This document shows, one piece after another, positions 1 through 8,128 of a stretch of 64,000 nucleotides of DNA. The stretch is taken from the NCBI GenBank assembly GCA_964590755.1, contig CAZPYK010000002.1, forward strand, positions 1 to 64,000. Reading direction: 5' to 3'. Numbering within the stretch: position 1 is the stretch's first letter; each line of letters starts with the position of its first letter. Source of the stretch: CAG-390 sp964590755 (GTDB taxonomy: Bacteria > Bacillota > Clostridia > Oscillospirales > CAG-272). The notes beneath the pieces are model-generated. The model had not been told where the DNA came from and made no database searches. It saw only the letters and a program-made list of their open reading frames with translations. The translations under genes and the position numbers were made by a program.

Positions 1-35
1 CCTCTCGGTCATTAGCAAGTGCCTGTAATTCGATA

Positions 36-422
36 TTAAATTTTGGAGTGTTCTGTTCGTGTTCTATAAAAATTCTTTACATCGATATAGCTTCCGTCTT
101 CGTAAAATTGACTTGGATAATCGATCCACAGATCATTTGTTTCCGTATCTTGGCTGTACCATGCATAGGAGTGACAGTTGTACCTGTAAGTAGGCTCCGA
201 CAGTTTTTCGGCATTAGGATAATTTTTGGCTTTGTTATTGTAATAATTTATCTCGGTAGATGTCATTACGGTTGAATCACGAGCTGCCATTACACTCCCG
301 GTGGTGTGATACGTGTCAATTGTAACGTATACCAGCGAAGCCACCGCAGGTTCGTCGGCGTTAATCGGAACGTTCAGCACAAGCATCAATAAGCATAAAA
401 TCATGACACCGGCAGTAAACAA
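36..422 (-). CDS. Small secreted protein with NCHSYAW motif, probably truncated
   Basis: 128 residues from a TTG codon. The first 23 residues form a hydrophobic export segment ending near NADEP. The rest contains YNCHSYAWYS (about residues 81-90) followed by W-x-D-x-P and DGSY. From memory this pattern occurs in secreted Gram-positive proteins of unknown function that continue well past DGSY; here the frame stops 18 residues later. The start is also unconvincing: the TTG has no good ribosome binding site, and the open frame runs upstream through further basic residues without an ATG. It lies 40 bases downstream of lipoprotein A on the same strand and may be read from its promoter. It could be a real short gene or a decayed one; no function can be assigned. 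Confidence 0.5.
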   Translation of the reverse strand: MFTAGVMILCLLMLVLNVPINADEPAVASLVYVTIDTYHTTGSVMAARDSTVMTSTEINYYNNKAKNYPNAEKLSEPTYRYNCHSYAWYSQDTETNDLWIDYPSQFYEDGSYIDVKNFYRTRTEHSKI

Positions 423-462
423 TGAGTGATTTTTTTGTTTTATTACGTTAAACTCTCCACTT

Positions 463-978
463 TTAATATTCGATTCCCAAAATACCCTTTACAACATCGA
501 AGAACTCTTCATCGATTTCGGCTTCGGAATATAAAAATCGATCATCATCTATCGAGCAGTAAATTGTTTTTGCTTTTGAGCACTTTACAGTGAATATCTC
601 ATCGGTTCCGGCAAGATAAAAATCAAACCGATAATTATCTGCCATAAAACGCGCGTCATCAAATGCTTCATCTTCGCCATTCGCGATCAACTCAAATGAG
701 CCGATATTTAAGTTCAAGGCATCGAGAATATCGGCGATCTCATCTTTGTTTTCAGTCGATTGCGGTATGGGCGAAAGAAAAGAAGAAAAAGCACCTCGTC
801 GCATACTGATCTCCACCTTTTCCACTTCGACGCTTCTGTCAACGACGACCGCTTGCCAGGTGTCCAGCCAAGGGTCGTCGATATTGTTCGGCGGACGACA
901 CCCGGTAAGCAGAAGCGCACCGACGATCATGGCGCAAACGGTCAAAAGCAGGATCTTTTTTCGTACATTTCGCTTCAT
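463..978 (-). CDS. Small lipoprotein, copy A of a two-copy family
   Basis: 171 residues. A basic start (MKRNVRKK) and hydrophobic core lead to a lipobox, LLLTGC, with the lipidated cysteine at residue 27, so the product should be anchored to the outer face of the membrane. The rest is acidic and soluble, with no domain I recognise. The first 47 residues are identical to the copy at 26153-26692, with only synonymous base changes in the first 46 codons; identity then falls sharply after about residue 56. Both C-terminal parts keep a [T/S]DEIF[T/S]V segment, so the tails are homologous but fast evolving. The start is supported by AAGGAGGG eight bases upstream and by the conserved leader. Function unknown. 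Confidence 0.85.
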   Translation of the reverse strand: MKRNVRKKILLLTVCAMIVGALLLTGCRPPNNIDDPWLDTWQAVVVDRSVEVEKVEISMRRGAFSSFLSPIPQSTENKDEIADILDALNLNIGSFELIANGEDEAFDDARFMADNYRFDFYLAGTDEIFTVKCSKAKTIYCSIDDDRFLYSEAEIDEEFFDVVKGILGIEY

Positions 979-1063
979 TGTGAAGCCCTCCTTAAAATTG
1001 TTGTTTTCCCATTTTATGCATTGGGCTTGATATCATTTTACCATACTCGTTGTCGGCTGTCAA
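979..1063 (-). promoter_or_regulatory. Promoter and 47-nt leader of lipoprotein A
   Basis: TTGACA at 1058-1063 and TAAAAT at 1035-1040 are separated by 17 bases. The leader at 979-1025, including the AAGGAGGG ribosome binding site, is identical base for base to 26106-26152 upstream of lipoprotein B. The -35 element and the A-rich bases before it also match, while the spacer between the hexamers has diverged. Confidence 0.85.
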
Positions 1064-1097
1064 GCGTTTTTTCGTCATTTTTGAAGTTTTTTCGGTT

Positions 1098-1243
1098 TTA
1101 CCGGTCAAAGACCAAAATCTCATTTACGACATCGGCCAATGCGTCGAGATCCTTTATTTTGTTGCACCCGAAATACCGATCGTTGCCGAGCGAATATGCC
1201 ACAATGCCGGAGCCGGTCTTTGCCGCCTGCACGATGAATAATT
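1098..1243 (-). pseudogene. C-terminal remnant of a third lipoprotein copy (B type)
   Basis: Read leftwards, this stretch encodes the end of a lipoprotein B homologue: KTGSGIVAYSLGNDRYF, then KIKDLDALADVVNEILVF, and a stop at 1098-1100. Over the last 45 codons I count about 9 base differences from 26558-26692, roughly 93% identity. Just upstream the similarity continues only with small indels and then fades; no signal peptide, promoter or start remains. The fragment lies immediately upstream of the promoter of lipoprotein A, as expected if a B-like gene once stood in tandem ahead of A and was mostly deleted. Confidence 0.85.
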
Positions 1244-1316
1244 TCGGTCATATCTCGCAAAATGCGGACATGTCTAACTTGCGCCTTGCTGCAAAGCGAA
1301 ACTCGGTGTATAAAGC

Positions 1317-1355
1317 CGACCGACAGCCCATCGCCTTGCGGTGGGCTGTCGGTCG
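1317..1355. terminator. Strong hairpin, likely terminator of the solute-binding gene
   Basis: A 14-bp perfect stem (CGACCGACAGCCCA against its complement) closes an inner CGC/GCG pair. T-rich sequence follows on the plus side (ATCTTTTATT) and GCTTTA on the minus side. It lies 50 bases past the stop of the leftward binding-protein gene. Confidence 0.7.
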
Positions 1356-1404
1356 ATCTTTTATTATGGCGGTCGATGCTTGGCTTTTGGTGTGAGGGAG
1401 GTGA

Positions 1405-2892
1405 TTATTGCTCGAACGCCTTTACCATTTCTTCAAGCTTGGATTGCAGCTGATCTGCGGAGAGATTATAGGCGCGAACGAAGTTCGGATTGCCCTTGCA
1501 TATGCACTGACGGAATATTGAGTAGGTCAGATTTCCGAGCGCGTCGCTGTAGGTCCTTCCGAGATCGAAGCTGACGCCCTCGCGCGCCATGTCGAAGGTC
1601 TGGGCGGCAATGGGATCATCGGTATAGCGCACCTTCATTGTCACCTCGAAAAGCGTCGGAGTGATGGTGCGGTAGCCCTCGGAGGAGAGGCATTCAAGCG
1701 TCATTGCCGCTTCTTCCGCATGCTGCGCAGCTCCCGAGATGGCGTAATAGGTGCACGGGAAGCCGAGGCAGGTCGAATATGTATCCTGATCGGCGGTATA
1801 TTTCGGAATGGGAGCTATGCCGTATCCGAAGGACGCGTCTCCCAGATGCTGACTGGCGAATCTTGCGCGGCTCATGAGGAACATGGCTCTGCCGCTTTTA
1901 AAGGTATCGTTGCAAGCACTGCCGACAAGAGAGATGGCGTCGGAAAGGAAGGACTCGATAAGTGTCACAACATTTTGTGTGCGCTCGCTGTTGAACAGCT
2001 CTGATATGATCGGTGTTCCGTCCGCGTCTCTGTCCAACGTGCGCAGCCCCGCACCGTAGAAGAAGGGGTCGGTGTGCATGGTGTTGGCAGTGAAGCCGTA
2101 ATAGGGATCGTCGGTGTTTTGCAGACCGTCGAGCGCATGAGCCATTTCTATCATCTTGTCGTATGTCCAGGTGTTTGAATCCACGCAGTTATACGGGCTT
2201 TCAAGCGCATATTGCTCGAGAATGTCCTTGTTGAAATACATAACGTACATCATATAAAGCAGGTTGGTGGAAAGGTCACCGGTGGCAAAAAACAGCTTGT
2301 TGTTGATGGTGGATTCGGTTATCAGCTTTTGCGGCCACCACGGAGCGGTGAAATCAAGTGTGTCATAGTCGAGAAGATTCGAGCAAAAGCCGCTGGTGGC
2401 TGCGGTAGCCATGGCAAGAGTGTAGCCGGCGTAGATGTCATATGGATTATCGCTTGCGTAAGCCGTGCGTATCTTTGCGATATATGAAGCGCGATTTGAG
2501 GCGTTGCCGGGGGTGCCGTAATATTCTATGGTCACGCCGAGCCTTGCCTCGACTTTTGAGTTGCGGGTGGAGATGGCATTGTCGACCAGCGAATTCGTTT
2601 CGCTTTCCTCAACGAAAAACTCGGTGTTTTCAACATCCGACCAGTAGAGCATTCCGAGCGTTACGCCGAGATCGGTCTGAACGGGAAGCGAATCCTTGAG
2701 ATAGCCGTCTTCGTCATATTTGTCGGCTTCCGGATCCGCGGTGGTCTGCGCCTCGGGCGCGGCGGTGGTTTCGTTCTCGTTTGCGGGCGTTTGGGGATCC
2801 GTGCAGGATGTCAATGTGCACATAATAATTGCAATTGCAAGGAATAGGGTGATGAGTGCGGTCGCTTTTTTTGATGTGTGGCGAGGTTTCAT
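1405..2892 (-). CDS. Extracellular solute-binding lipoprotein (family 1, sugar type)
   Basis: 495 residues. A basic N-terminus and hydrophobic helix end in the lipobox LTSC, followed by a Thr/Pro/Glu/Ala-rich linker that tethers the binding domain to the membrane. The length and general character, with FNKDIL and an aromatic-rich middle, fit the large carbohydrate-binding proteins of ABC importers. No permease or ATPase gene adjoins it, so it either feeds a transporter elsewhere or acts as an orphan sensor or binding protein. The ATG at 2890-2892 is preferred because AAAGGAAT precedes it; upstream codons in frame look non-coding. Substrate unknown. Confidence 0.8.
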   Translation of the reverse strand: MKPRHTSKKATALITLFLAIAIIMCTLTSCTDPQTPANENETTAAPEAQTTADPEADKYDEDGYLKDSLPVQTDLGVTLGMLYWSDVENTEFFVEESETNSLVDNAISTRNSKVEARLGVTIEYYGTPGNASNRASYIAKIRTAYASDNPYDIYAGYTLAMATAATSGFCSNLLDYDTLDFTAPWWPQKLITESTINNKLFFATGDLSTNLLYMMYVMYFNKDILEQYALESPYNCVDSNTWTYDKMIEMAHALDGLQNTDDPYYGFTANTMHTDPFFYGAGLRTLDRDADGTPIISELFNSERTQNVVTLIESFLSDAISLVGSACNDTFKSGRAMFLMSRARFASQHLGDASFGYGIAPIPKYTADQDTYSTCLGFPCTYYAISGAAQHAEEAAMTLECLSSEGYRTITPTLFEVTMKVRYTDDPIAAQTFDMAREGVSFDLGRTYSDALGNLTYSIFRQCICKGNPNFVRAYNLSADQLQSKLEEMVKAFEQ

Positions 2893-2968
2893 GATATTTA
2901 TTCCTTTCGGTGAACGCGATGAGCGAGTCGACGATGTCGACAATGCTCTTTACGCTTTCTTTTCTTTT

Positions 2969-2998
2969 ATTTTATCATGTTCGGTACCGCCGTGTAAA
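2969..2998 (-). promoter_or_regulatory. Promoter of the solute-binding lipoprotein
   Basis: TTTACA (2993-2998) and TAAAAT (2969-2974) with an 18-base spacer on the minus strand, about 75 bases ahead of the start codon. Confidence 0.55.
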
Positions 2999-3037
2999 TC
3001 AATATGATATTATTTTTTTAGAAATCTTACTAATATC

Positions 3038-3066
3038 TTGACCGCGGGCGTGTTTTTTGTTATAAT
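3038..3066 (+). promoter_or_regulatory. Promoter of the GDSL hydrolase
   Basis: TTGACC (3038-3043), 17-base spacer, TATAAT (3061-3066). Confidence 0.75.
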
Positions 3067-3083
3067 TATTGACAGAAAAATAT

Positions 3084-3114
3084 GATCCGCCGAGACGATA
3101 TCTCGCGGCGGATC
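3084..3114 (+). other. 5' leader hairpin ahead of the GDSL gene
   Basis: GATCCGCCGAGA pairs with TCTCGCGGCGGATC around a short loop, with a small bulge. It sits between the promoter and the ribosome binding site (AGGAAGGGG) and has no U tract. It may stabilise the transcript; no known riboswitch was recognised. Confidence 0.5.
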
Positions 3115-3133
3115 CGACAGGAAGGGGAAAAAC

Positions 3134-3796
3134 ATGTCTGTTCTTGACGGCAAGACCATTATCGCTTTGGGGGATTCTCTCATTCACGGAAACAAGCTGG
3201 GGCCGGACGCCACATGGGTCAATAAGCTTGCCGCGCGTCACGGTATGACGGTGTACAATCACGGCATCAACGGCAATCCCATAGCTCTCACCGACAACGA
3301 GCCCGCGCACAAGCATCCGCCCATGTGCGTGCGCTATGCGGATATGGAGGATGAAGCGGACTATGTCGTACTGCTCGGCGGTGCGAACGACAAGCGGTTG
3401 AATATTCCGCTCGGAGAGGAGAGCATGCGGCTTGATCGCGGGTATCGCGATATAAGGACCTTTCGCGGTGCGCTCAACGAGCTGATAGCGGGGCTCACCG
3501 CAAAATATCCGAGAGCCAAGCTGTTGATGATGACGAACTATAACCGTTGGCCCGGAAAAAACAAGCTCGGCATCAGTGATATTGCATATGTTGACGCAAT
3601 GCTTGAGATCGCCGCGCTGTGGTCGGTGCCTTGCTTTGACAATTATCGCGCAAGCGGCATATCCTTTCAAAATCCGGCACAGCTTGCATGGATGGATGAG
3701 GGGCTTGAGCTCGGTATCGGCGAGAATCATCATTTTTCGCACGAGGCATATGAATGGATGATGAACAAATACGAAAAGCTGCTTGAGGCGCTTTGA
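3134..3796 (+). CDS. SGNH/GDSL-family hydrolase
   Basis: 220 residues, the usual size for a cytoplasmic single-domain SGNH esterase; no signal peptide. Block I is ALGDSLIHG with the nucleophile serine at about residue 15. The GGAND motif at about residues 96-100 supplies oxyanion-hole residues, and the C-terminal DEGLELGIGENHHFSHEAY holds the Asp/His region of the catalytic triad. The family hydrolyses ester bonds in lipids or acylated carbohydrates; the substrate cannot be told from sequence. A good ribosome binding site (AGGAAGGGG) precedes the ATG. It is transcribed alone, with a terminator 20 bases after the stop. Confidence 0.85.
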   Translation: MSVLDGKTIIALGDSLIHGNKLGPDATWVNKLAARHGMTVYNHGINGNPIALTDNEPAHKHPPMCVRYADMEDEADYVVLLGGANDKRLNIPLGEESMRLDRGYRDIRTFRGALNELIAGLTAKYPRAKLLMMTNYNRWPGKNKLGISDIAYVDAMLEIAALWSVPCFDNYRASGISFQNPAQLAWMDEGLELGIGENHHFSHEAYEWMMNKYEKLLEAL

Positions 3797-3815
3797 TTTA
3801 AAATTAACAATATAA

Positions 3816-3847
3816 TGGGGCTGTCTCGCTTACGTGAGACAGCCCCA
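3816..3847. terminator. Bidirectional hairpin between convergent genes (GTCTC/GAGAC type)
   Basis: TGGGGCTGTCTC, 8-base loop GCTTACGT, and the perfect complement GAGACAGCCCCA. It lies between the convergent GDSL gene and acyl-CoA ligase gene. The same inner stem and loop pattern recurs at 32336, 44464 and 57436. Confidence 0.75.
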
Positions 3848-3854
3848 TATGCAT

Positions 3855-5585
3855 TCAGTCTATTGATTTGTCGATATTAAATCTCGTTATCTTTTTGGAG
3901 GTGTTCTTTACAAACTCTGTTTTGCGGACCTTAACAAGTCCGACCTTCTTATAGGGTGCCATGCGCGTATTGGCATCCCTTACGTGCTCGTTGAAGTACG
4001 CTTGGATATCCTCGACGCCGTCGGCCTCCAGCTGCTCGTAATCGGGATATATCTCCGCGACGATGACCTCCTTTTGGGGATCGTTGCGGCTCTCGCCGGC
4101 GTAGACCACGACCTCAAGCACGCCGCGTATGCGCGAGAGCTCGGTCTCGATCTCCTCGGGATAAACGTTCTTGCCGTTTGAGAAGATGATAAGGTTTTTA
4201 AGTCTGCCGGTGATGTATATCCATTGGTCGCCGTCTATGATTTCGATCTTTCCGTAATCGCCGGTGCGGAAGAAGCCATCCTCATCGAACGCGGCGGCGG
4301 TAGCCTCGGGATCCTCAAAATATCCCAGCATTACGTTGGGGCCCTTGACGCAGATCTCGCCCTCGCCGTTTTCGTCGGGGTCTTTGATCTTGACCTGCTC
4401 GCCGATGATCGGCAGACCGACGCTGCCCTTGTATTGCAGCTTGTTGCGGTTGCAGGAGATAAGAGGAGAGCATTCGGTGATGCCGTAGCCGTTGAGCATG
4501 GTGATGCCGATGGCATCGAAGAAGTCGATGATATCTTGGTTGAGTGCGGCACCTCCGCTGATCATCAGCTGCAATTCGCCGCCGAAGGTGTTGAGAACAT
4601 CCGCGAACATCTTGCGCCTCACGTCGATGCCGACCTTGCGGAGCGCGTTGCTGATCTTGATGCCTTTTTTTAGTTTTTCCGCCGAGCCGGACTTTTCCGC
4701 GGTCGCCCAAATGCGACGATATATCGTTTCGATGAAGAGCGGCACGAGTATCAGATGGCCGGGCTTTTGCTCCTGCATTTCCTTGAGCATATAGCGTATG
4801 CCCGAAGATATGTATACCTCGCTGCCCTGCGCGAAATGTCCGACAAAGTTGACCACCGAGCCGAAGGTGTGGTGCGGCGGGAGCAGGTTCATCGTCTTTT
4901 TGGTGATGGCGAAGTTATACATACCCTGCGTCATGTCGGATACCATATTGGTCTGCGACAACATGACGCCCTTGCCCTTGCCGGTGGTTCCGGAGGTAAA
5001 GACTATCGATGCAAGACGATCGGGGTCGATCTCGTAATCGTAATAGGAATTATCTCCCTCCGCCATGCGCTTGCCGCCGGAGGCGATGAGTTCTTCGATC
5101 GTGCGGTCGGGGGCGGTGCCGTCCTTGACCGATGGCGTGCCGTTGATGCAGACATAGATCGAGGCGTGTGTATTCTGCTTTATATGATCGAGCTTGCCGC
5201 CGAGTTCGGCGCCGTAGAATACCGCGGCGCAATGCGCACGCTCAACGGTCGTGACCATCTCGGAGGCGGGCAGCTCCTTGTCTATCGGCACGGTGACCGC
5301 GCCGACGGAAGTGAGTGCAAAATAGGAATATACCCAGCCGATGCTCGAAGCACCGATGATGGCGCATTTTTTATCACGCAGGCCGAGGGCGACGAGCTCG
5401 GTGCCGAGCGCGCTCACATCCTTTTTGACTTGATTGTAGGATACCTTTACGGTCTCGGCGTCGTTCGGACGCTTTTTGTAAGAGAAGGCTGTCTCGTCTC
5501 CGTGCAGCTCCGCCGCTTGTTCGGTCATTACTCTGAAATCACGGAATTTCGTTGTTTCGTAAAGCGGGTAATTTTTCTTTTTCAT
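3855..5585 (-). CDS. AMP-forming acyl-CoA/acyl-ACP ligase
   Basis: 576 residues. Adenylate-forming family signatures are present in order: the P-loop-like TSGTTGKGKG (about residues 198-207), GYGITECSP, FRTGDYG, and a C-terminal lysine-rich segment (NTSKKITRF) that should carry the catalytic lysine. These enzymes activate a carboxylic acid with ATP to an acyl-adenylate and transfer it to CoA or a carrier protein; length and motif spacing fit a fatty-acid ligase. No transmembrane segment is evident. It has its own promoter. The thioesterase gene at 7334 suggests local interest in free fatty acids, but that link is inference. Confidence 0.88.
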   Translation of the reverse strand: MKKKNYPLYETTKFRDFRVMTEQAAELHGDETAFSYKKRPNDAETVKVSYNQVKKDVSALGTELVALGLRDKKCAIIGASSIGWVYSYFALTSVGAVTVPIDKELPASEMVTTVERAHCAAVFYGAELGGKLDHIKQNTHASIYVCINGTPSVKDGTAPDRTIEELIASGGKRMAEGDNSYYDYEIDPDRLASIVFTSGTTGKGKGVMLSQTNMVSDMTQGMYNFAITKKTMNLLPPHHTFGSVVNFVGHFAQGSEVYISSGIRYMLKEMQEQKPGHLILVPLFIETIYRRIWATAEKSGSAEKLKKGIKISNALRKVGIDVRRKMFADVLNTFGGELQLMISGGAALNQDIIDFFDAIGITMLNGYGITECSPLISCNRNKLQYKGSVGLPIIGEQVKIKDPDENGEGEICVKGPNVMLGYFEDPEATAAAFDEDGFFRTGDYGKIEIIDGDQWIYITGRLKNLIIFSNGKNVYPEEIETELSRIRGVLEVVVYAGESRNDPQKEVIVAEIYPDYEQLEADGVEDIQAYFNEHVRDANTRMAPYKKVGLVKVRKTEFVKNTSKKITRFNIDKSID

Positions 5586-6030
5586 TGTCGTTGATCGCCT
5601 TTCCGCTCTGCCGCGCGGCGCGACGTGAGCGTGAATATATTAGAGTGTATTATCAAGCATCGGGCATCAAGCCTTTCGGCAGGAGCCGACGCTTCGTATT
5701 TGTATTTTTTTGGTTTTTGCGTGCACCATTTATGATAATTTTAGCACTATTAAATTAAAAAATCAACAATAAATTTCAAACAAGCTGTAAAGACAAGAAA
5801 AACGGTGTTTGCGTTTCTCGGTCGCTTGTGAATTTTCCGATATTACGATCGATGGCATGAGATGCGCGGCGGTGACTTTGGGGACTTTACAAATCGTCGC
5901 GGATGTGATAAAATATAGTATCATAACGAAGCATCGGAAAGTGAGTTCCGTGTTGACCGAGAGCTTTATATTAATTATATAAGGAACAAAAGAATAATTT
6001 CGCCGCTGCGGCGGCGGAACGGAGGATGCC
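5586..6030. promoter_or_regulatory. Divergent intergenic region with two promoters
   Basis: 445 bases without a gene. Leftward promoter for the ligase: TTGATT (5761-5766), 17 bases, TAAAAT (5738-5743), giving a leader of about 145 nt with no known riboswitch. Rightward promoter for nrdR: TTTACA (5886-5891), 17 bases, TAAAAT (5909-5914). The bases between the promoters are AT-rich and show nothing else. A GC-rich inverted repeat (GCCGCTGCGGCGGC) lies just before the nrdR ribosome binding site. Confidence 0.65.
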
Positions 6031-6495
6031 ATGAGATGTCCAAATTGCGGCTGTCTTGAAAGCAAGGTCATAGATTCCAGACAAAATATCGACGGAAACA
6101 GTATAAGGCGCAGGCGCGAATGCCTTAATTGTCAAAAGAGATTCACAACATTTGAGGTCATAGAAGCCGTCCAGCTCGTTGTTATAAAAAAGAACGGTAC
6201 TCGTGAGCTGTTTGACAGATCGAAATTGCTTTCGGGGCTTCTCAAGGCGTGCGAAAAGCGCCCTGTGAATGCCGAGCGTATTGCCGCCGAGATAGAAGCC
6301 GAGCTGCAAAATTCTCTGCGTCAGGAGATCCCCTCGGGGGACATAGGTGAGATGGTGATGCGCAGGCTCAAGGCGGCGGATGCCGTGGCTTATGTGCGTT
6401 TTGCGTCGGTATATCGCGAATTTAAGGATATCGAAACATTTATACGTGAGCTCAACGAGATAAAAACGCTTCCGAACGGCATTCGCGAGCAATGA
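6031..6495 (+). CDS. nrdR: Transcriptional repressor NrdR
   Basis: 154 residues, typical length. The N-terminal zinc ribbon has CPNC at residues 3-6 and CLNC about 28 residues later, framing the DNA-binding motif with RRRREC. An ATP-cone domain follows from about residue 46 (VVIKKNGTRELFDRSKL). NrdR senses dATP/ATP and represses ribonucleotide reductase genes by binding NrdR boxes. GGAGG precedes the ATG. It overlaps the next gene in an ATGA arrangement, so the two are probably translationally coupled. No nrd structural genes are in the window. Confidence 0.95.
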   Translation: MRCPNCGCLESKVIDSRQNIDGNSIRRRRECLNCQKRFTTFEVIEAVQLVVIKKNGTRELFDRSKLLSGLLKACEKRPVNAERIAAEIEAELQNSLRQEIPSGDIGEMVMRRLKAADAVAYVRFASVYREFKDIETFIRELNEIKTLPNGIREQ

Positions 6496-7229
6496 AAAAC
6501 GGTTGGAATCCGTGGCACGGCTGTCACAGGATAAGCGAGGGCTGTGCCAATTGCTATGTTTACCGCATTGACGGAAGATATGAGCGCGACGCGTCGGATG
6601 TCGGCAAAAACGCGGATTTCGAGCTTCCGCTCAAAATGACGCGCAACGGGCCCGCGCTTGCATGGGGCAGTGAGGTGCCCACCTGCTTTTCCGCGGATTT
6701 TTTTCTTGAGGATGCCGACGAGTGGCGCAAAGAGGCGTGGCGAATGATAGCGGCGCGTCCCGATCTGCATTTTCTGATCTTCACCAAGCGCATTTCGCGC
6801 TTTTATGAGTCCTTGCCGGACGATTGGGGAGACGGATATTCAAATGTGACGATAGGCTGTACCTGCGAAAATCAGCGCCGTGCGGATGAACGCATGCCGC
6901 TGTTCGTTTCGGCGCCGATAAGACACAGGATAGTGGTTTGCGAGCCGATGCTTGAGTATGTTTCATTTTCGCGGTGGCTGGATCCTGCCCTGATCGAGTC
7001 GGTCACGGTCGGCGGGGAATCGGGGCGGGGAGCGCGGCTCTGCCGCTTCGAGTGGGTCATGCACGTGCGCGACGATTGTGCGAGGGCGGGTGTGGCTTTT
7101 TCATATCATCAGACCGGCTCGCGGCTTGTTGTTGCCGACAAGGCGACGGGCGAAGATCGCGAATATCACATTCCGCGAGGATGTCAGCATGAGCAGGCGA
7201 AGCGCGCGGGAATAGATATAACGAAATAG
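6492..7229 (+). CDS. DUF5131 (phage Gp37/Gp68-like) protein
   Basis: 245 residues. The opening WNPWHGCHRISEGCANCYVYR is the hallmark of DUF5131 proteins, which carry a cysteine cluster resembling a radical-SAM iron-sulfur site, here C-x6-C-x2-C. Later motifs include FLIFTKR, a NVTIGCTCE strand with two more cysteines, and GGESGRGARLC, all in the order expected for the family. The biochemical role is not established; members are found both in phages and in chromosomes. The gene starts within the nrdR stop (ATGA), so it is expressed with nrdR. No other phage genes are nearby. Confidence 0.85.
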   Translation: MKNGWNPWHGCHRISEGCANCYVYRIDGRYERDASDVGKNADFELPLKMTRNGPALAWGSEVPTCFSADFFLEDADEWRKEAWRMIAARPDLHFLIFTKRISRFYESLPDDWGDGYSNVTIGCTCENQRRADERMPLFVSAPIRHRIVVCEPMLEYVSFSRWLDPALIESVTVGGESGRGARLCRFEWVMHVRDDCARAGVAFSYHQTGSRLVVADKATGEDREYHIPRGCQHEQAKRAGIDITK

Positions 7230-7273
7230 CACCGGTGGATGCCGTACCACACGAGTGTCGGGAGCGACAAACG

Positions 7274-7312
7274 ACGCGCCCCGCGAAAGCTGCGAACTTT
7301 CGCGGGGCGCGT
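7274..7312. terminator. Bidirectional terminator
   Basis: A perfect 16-bp stem (ACGCGCCCCGCGAAAG and complement) with a 7-base loop, followed on the plus strand by GATTTTTTTT. It separates the convergent nrdR-DUF5131 and dusB-thioesterase operons. Confidence 0.92.
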
Positions 7313-7333
7313 GATTTTTTTTCGGTTATTCCG

Positions 7334-8128
7334 TCATTCGCCGAAGCGAAGCCGCATTAAAAACGATTGTGCTCCGCTTGACATGAGCATGCCGCGAACG
7401 GTGACGGCACCGTTTTGCTCGGTGCGTTCGACGCGGAAGCGCTCCCCGGCGCATATCTCGGCGGCAAACCATACGTCCAGCGTCTTCAATTGCGACATGG
7501 ACGCGCGTTCGCGGTCTGTCAGCGCGTCGAATACAAATTCACCGTATCTCGTATTGTTCACATGCCCCATGCTGTCGGTCATGGACGGACGCGCGATCCG
7601 CTCCTCGGCAAAGGTGAAGTCGCCGTCGCGCGGCGGGTGTCGGTCGGGAGAAAAGAGGCGCTCGCCCCGAGGCAATCCGAAGCCGTTGATCGTCGAGCGA
7701 TCGGTGCAAACACGTCTGTCCTTAACCGACAACAAGGTGGAAAAGGTCGCTCCGACTGCGGCTTTTTTGCCGTCGGGATCGACAAGCTCCAGCTCGCGGC
7801 GGAATATCGGAGGCGTGATGCCGGAATTCCAGGTGCGTGCGGTCAGGTGTTCGCCCAGCTTTATCGGGCGATAAATTTCGAGATGGGTCGAGAGCAGTAT
7901 CCAGGACATTCCCAGCCGCTCAAGCAGTTCTTCCTCGCCCATGCCGATGTTTTCGAGATGCCGCTCTATCACTCCAACAACGAGTCTTTGCCAACCGAAC
8001 GGCGTCATTGAGCCGTCGGTGCCGCACATTGTCATGTCGGCGTGTGCGTCATAATCGAAGGAGCGTTCGTATTCTTCGGTGAATTCGGGGTCGGCGGAGG
8101 TGCTGTTAATGTTAAGTCGATCATTCAT
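7334..8128 (-). CDS. Acyl-ACP thioesterase
   Basis: 264 residues forming two tandem hotdog domains, as in the FatA/FatB-type acyl-ACP thioesterases found in bacteria. The first half contains GWQRLVVGVIERHLENIG and SWILLSTHLEIYRPIKLGE; the second half contains DSMGHVNNTRYGEFVFD, the conserved N/H/N-rich catalytic region. The enzyme releases free fatty acids from acyl carrier protein in the cytoplasm. The chosen start (ATG at 8126-8128) overlaps the end of the upstream gene by 8 bases; there is no strong ribosome binding site, so translation is probably coupled. It is the last gene of the leftward dusB operon. Confidence 0.88.
   Translation of the reverse strand: MNDRLNINSTSADPEFTEEYERSFDYDAHADMTMCGTDGSMTPFGWQRLVVGVIERHLENIGMGEEELLERLGMSWILLSTHLEIYRPIKLGEHLTARTWNSGITPPIFRRELELVDPDGKKAAVGATFSTLLSVKDRRVCTDRSTINGFGLPRGERLFSPDRHPPRDGDFTFAEERIARPSMTDSMGHVNNTRYGEFVFDALTDRERASMSQLKTLDVWFAAEICAGERFRVERTEQNGAVTVRGMLMSSGAQSFLMRLRFGE

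Noticed and set aside
1..81. Open frame on the minus strand ending at the window edge that reads like protein (includes NTPKFNIELQALANDRE)
   Set aside because: Only 27 codons, preceded by a stop, no start or ribosome binding site; could be the frameshifted end of the NCHSYAW gene or chance. Not called as a gene.
6492..7229. Prophage remnant because of the phage-type DUF5131 gene
   Set aside because: Neighbours are nrdR and chromosomal genes; no integrase, structural genes or attachment repeats.
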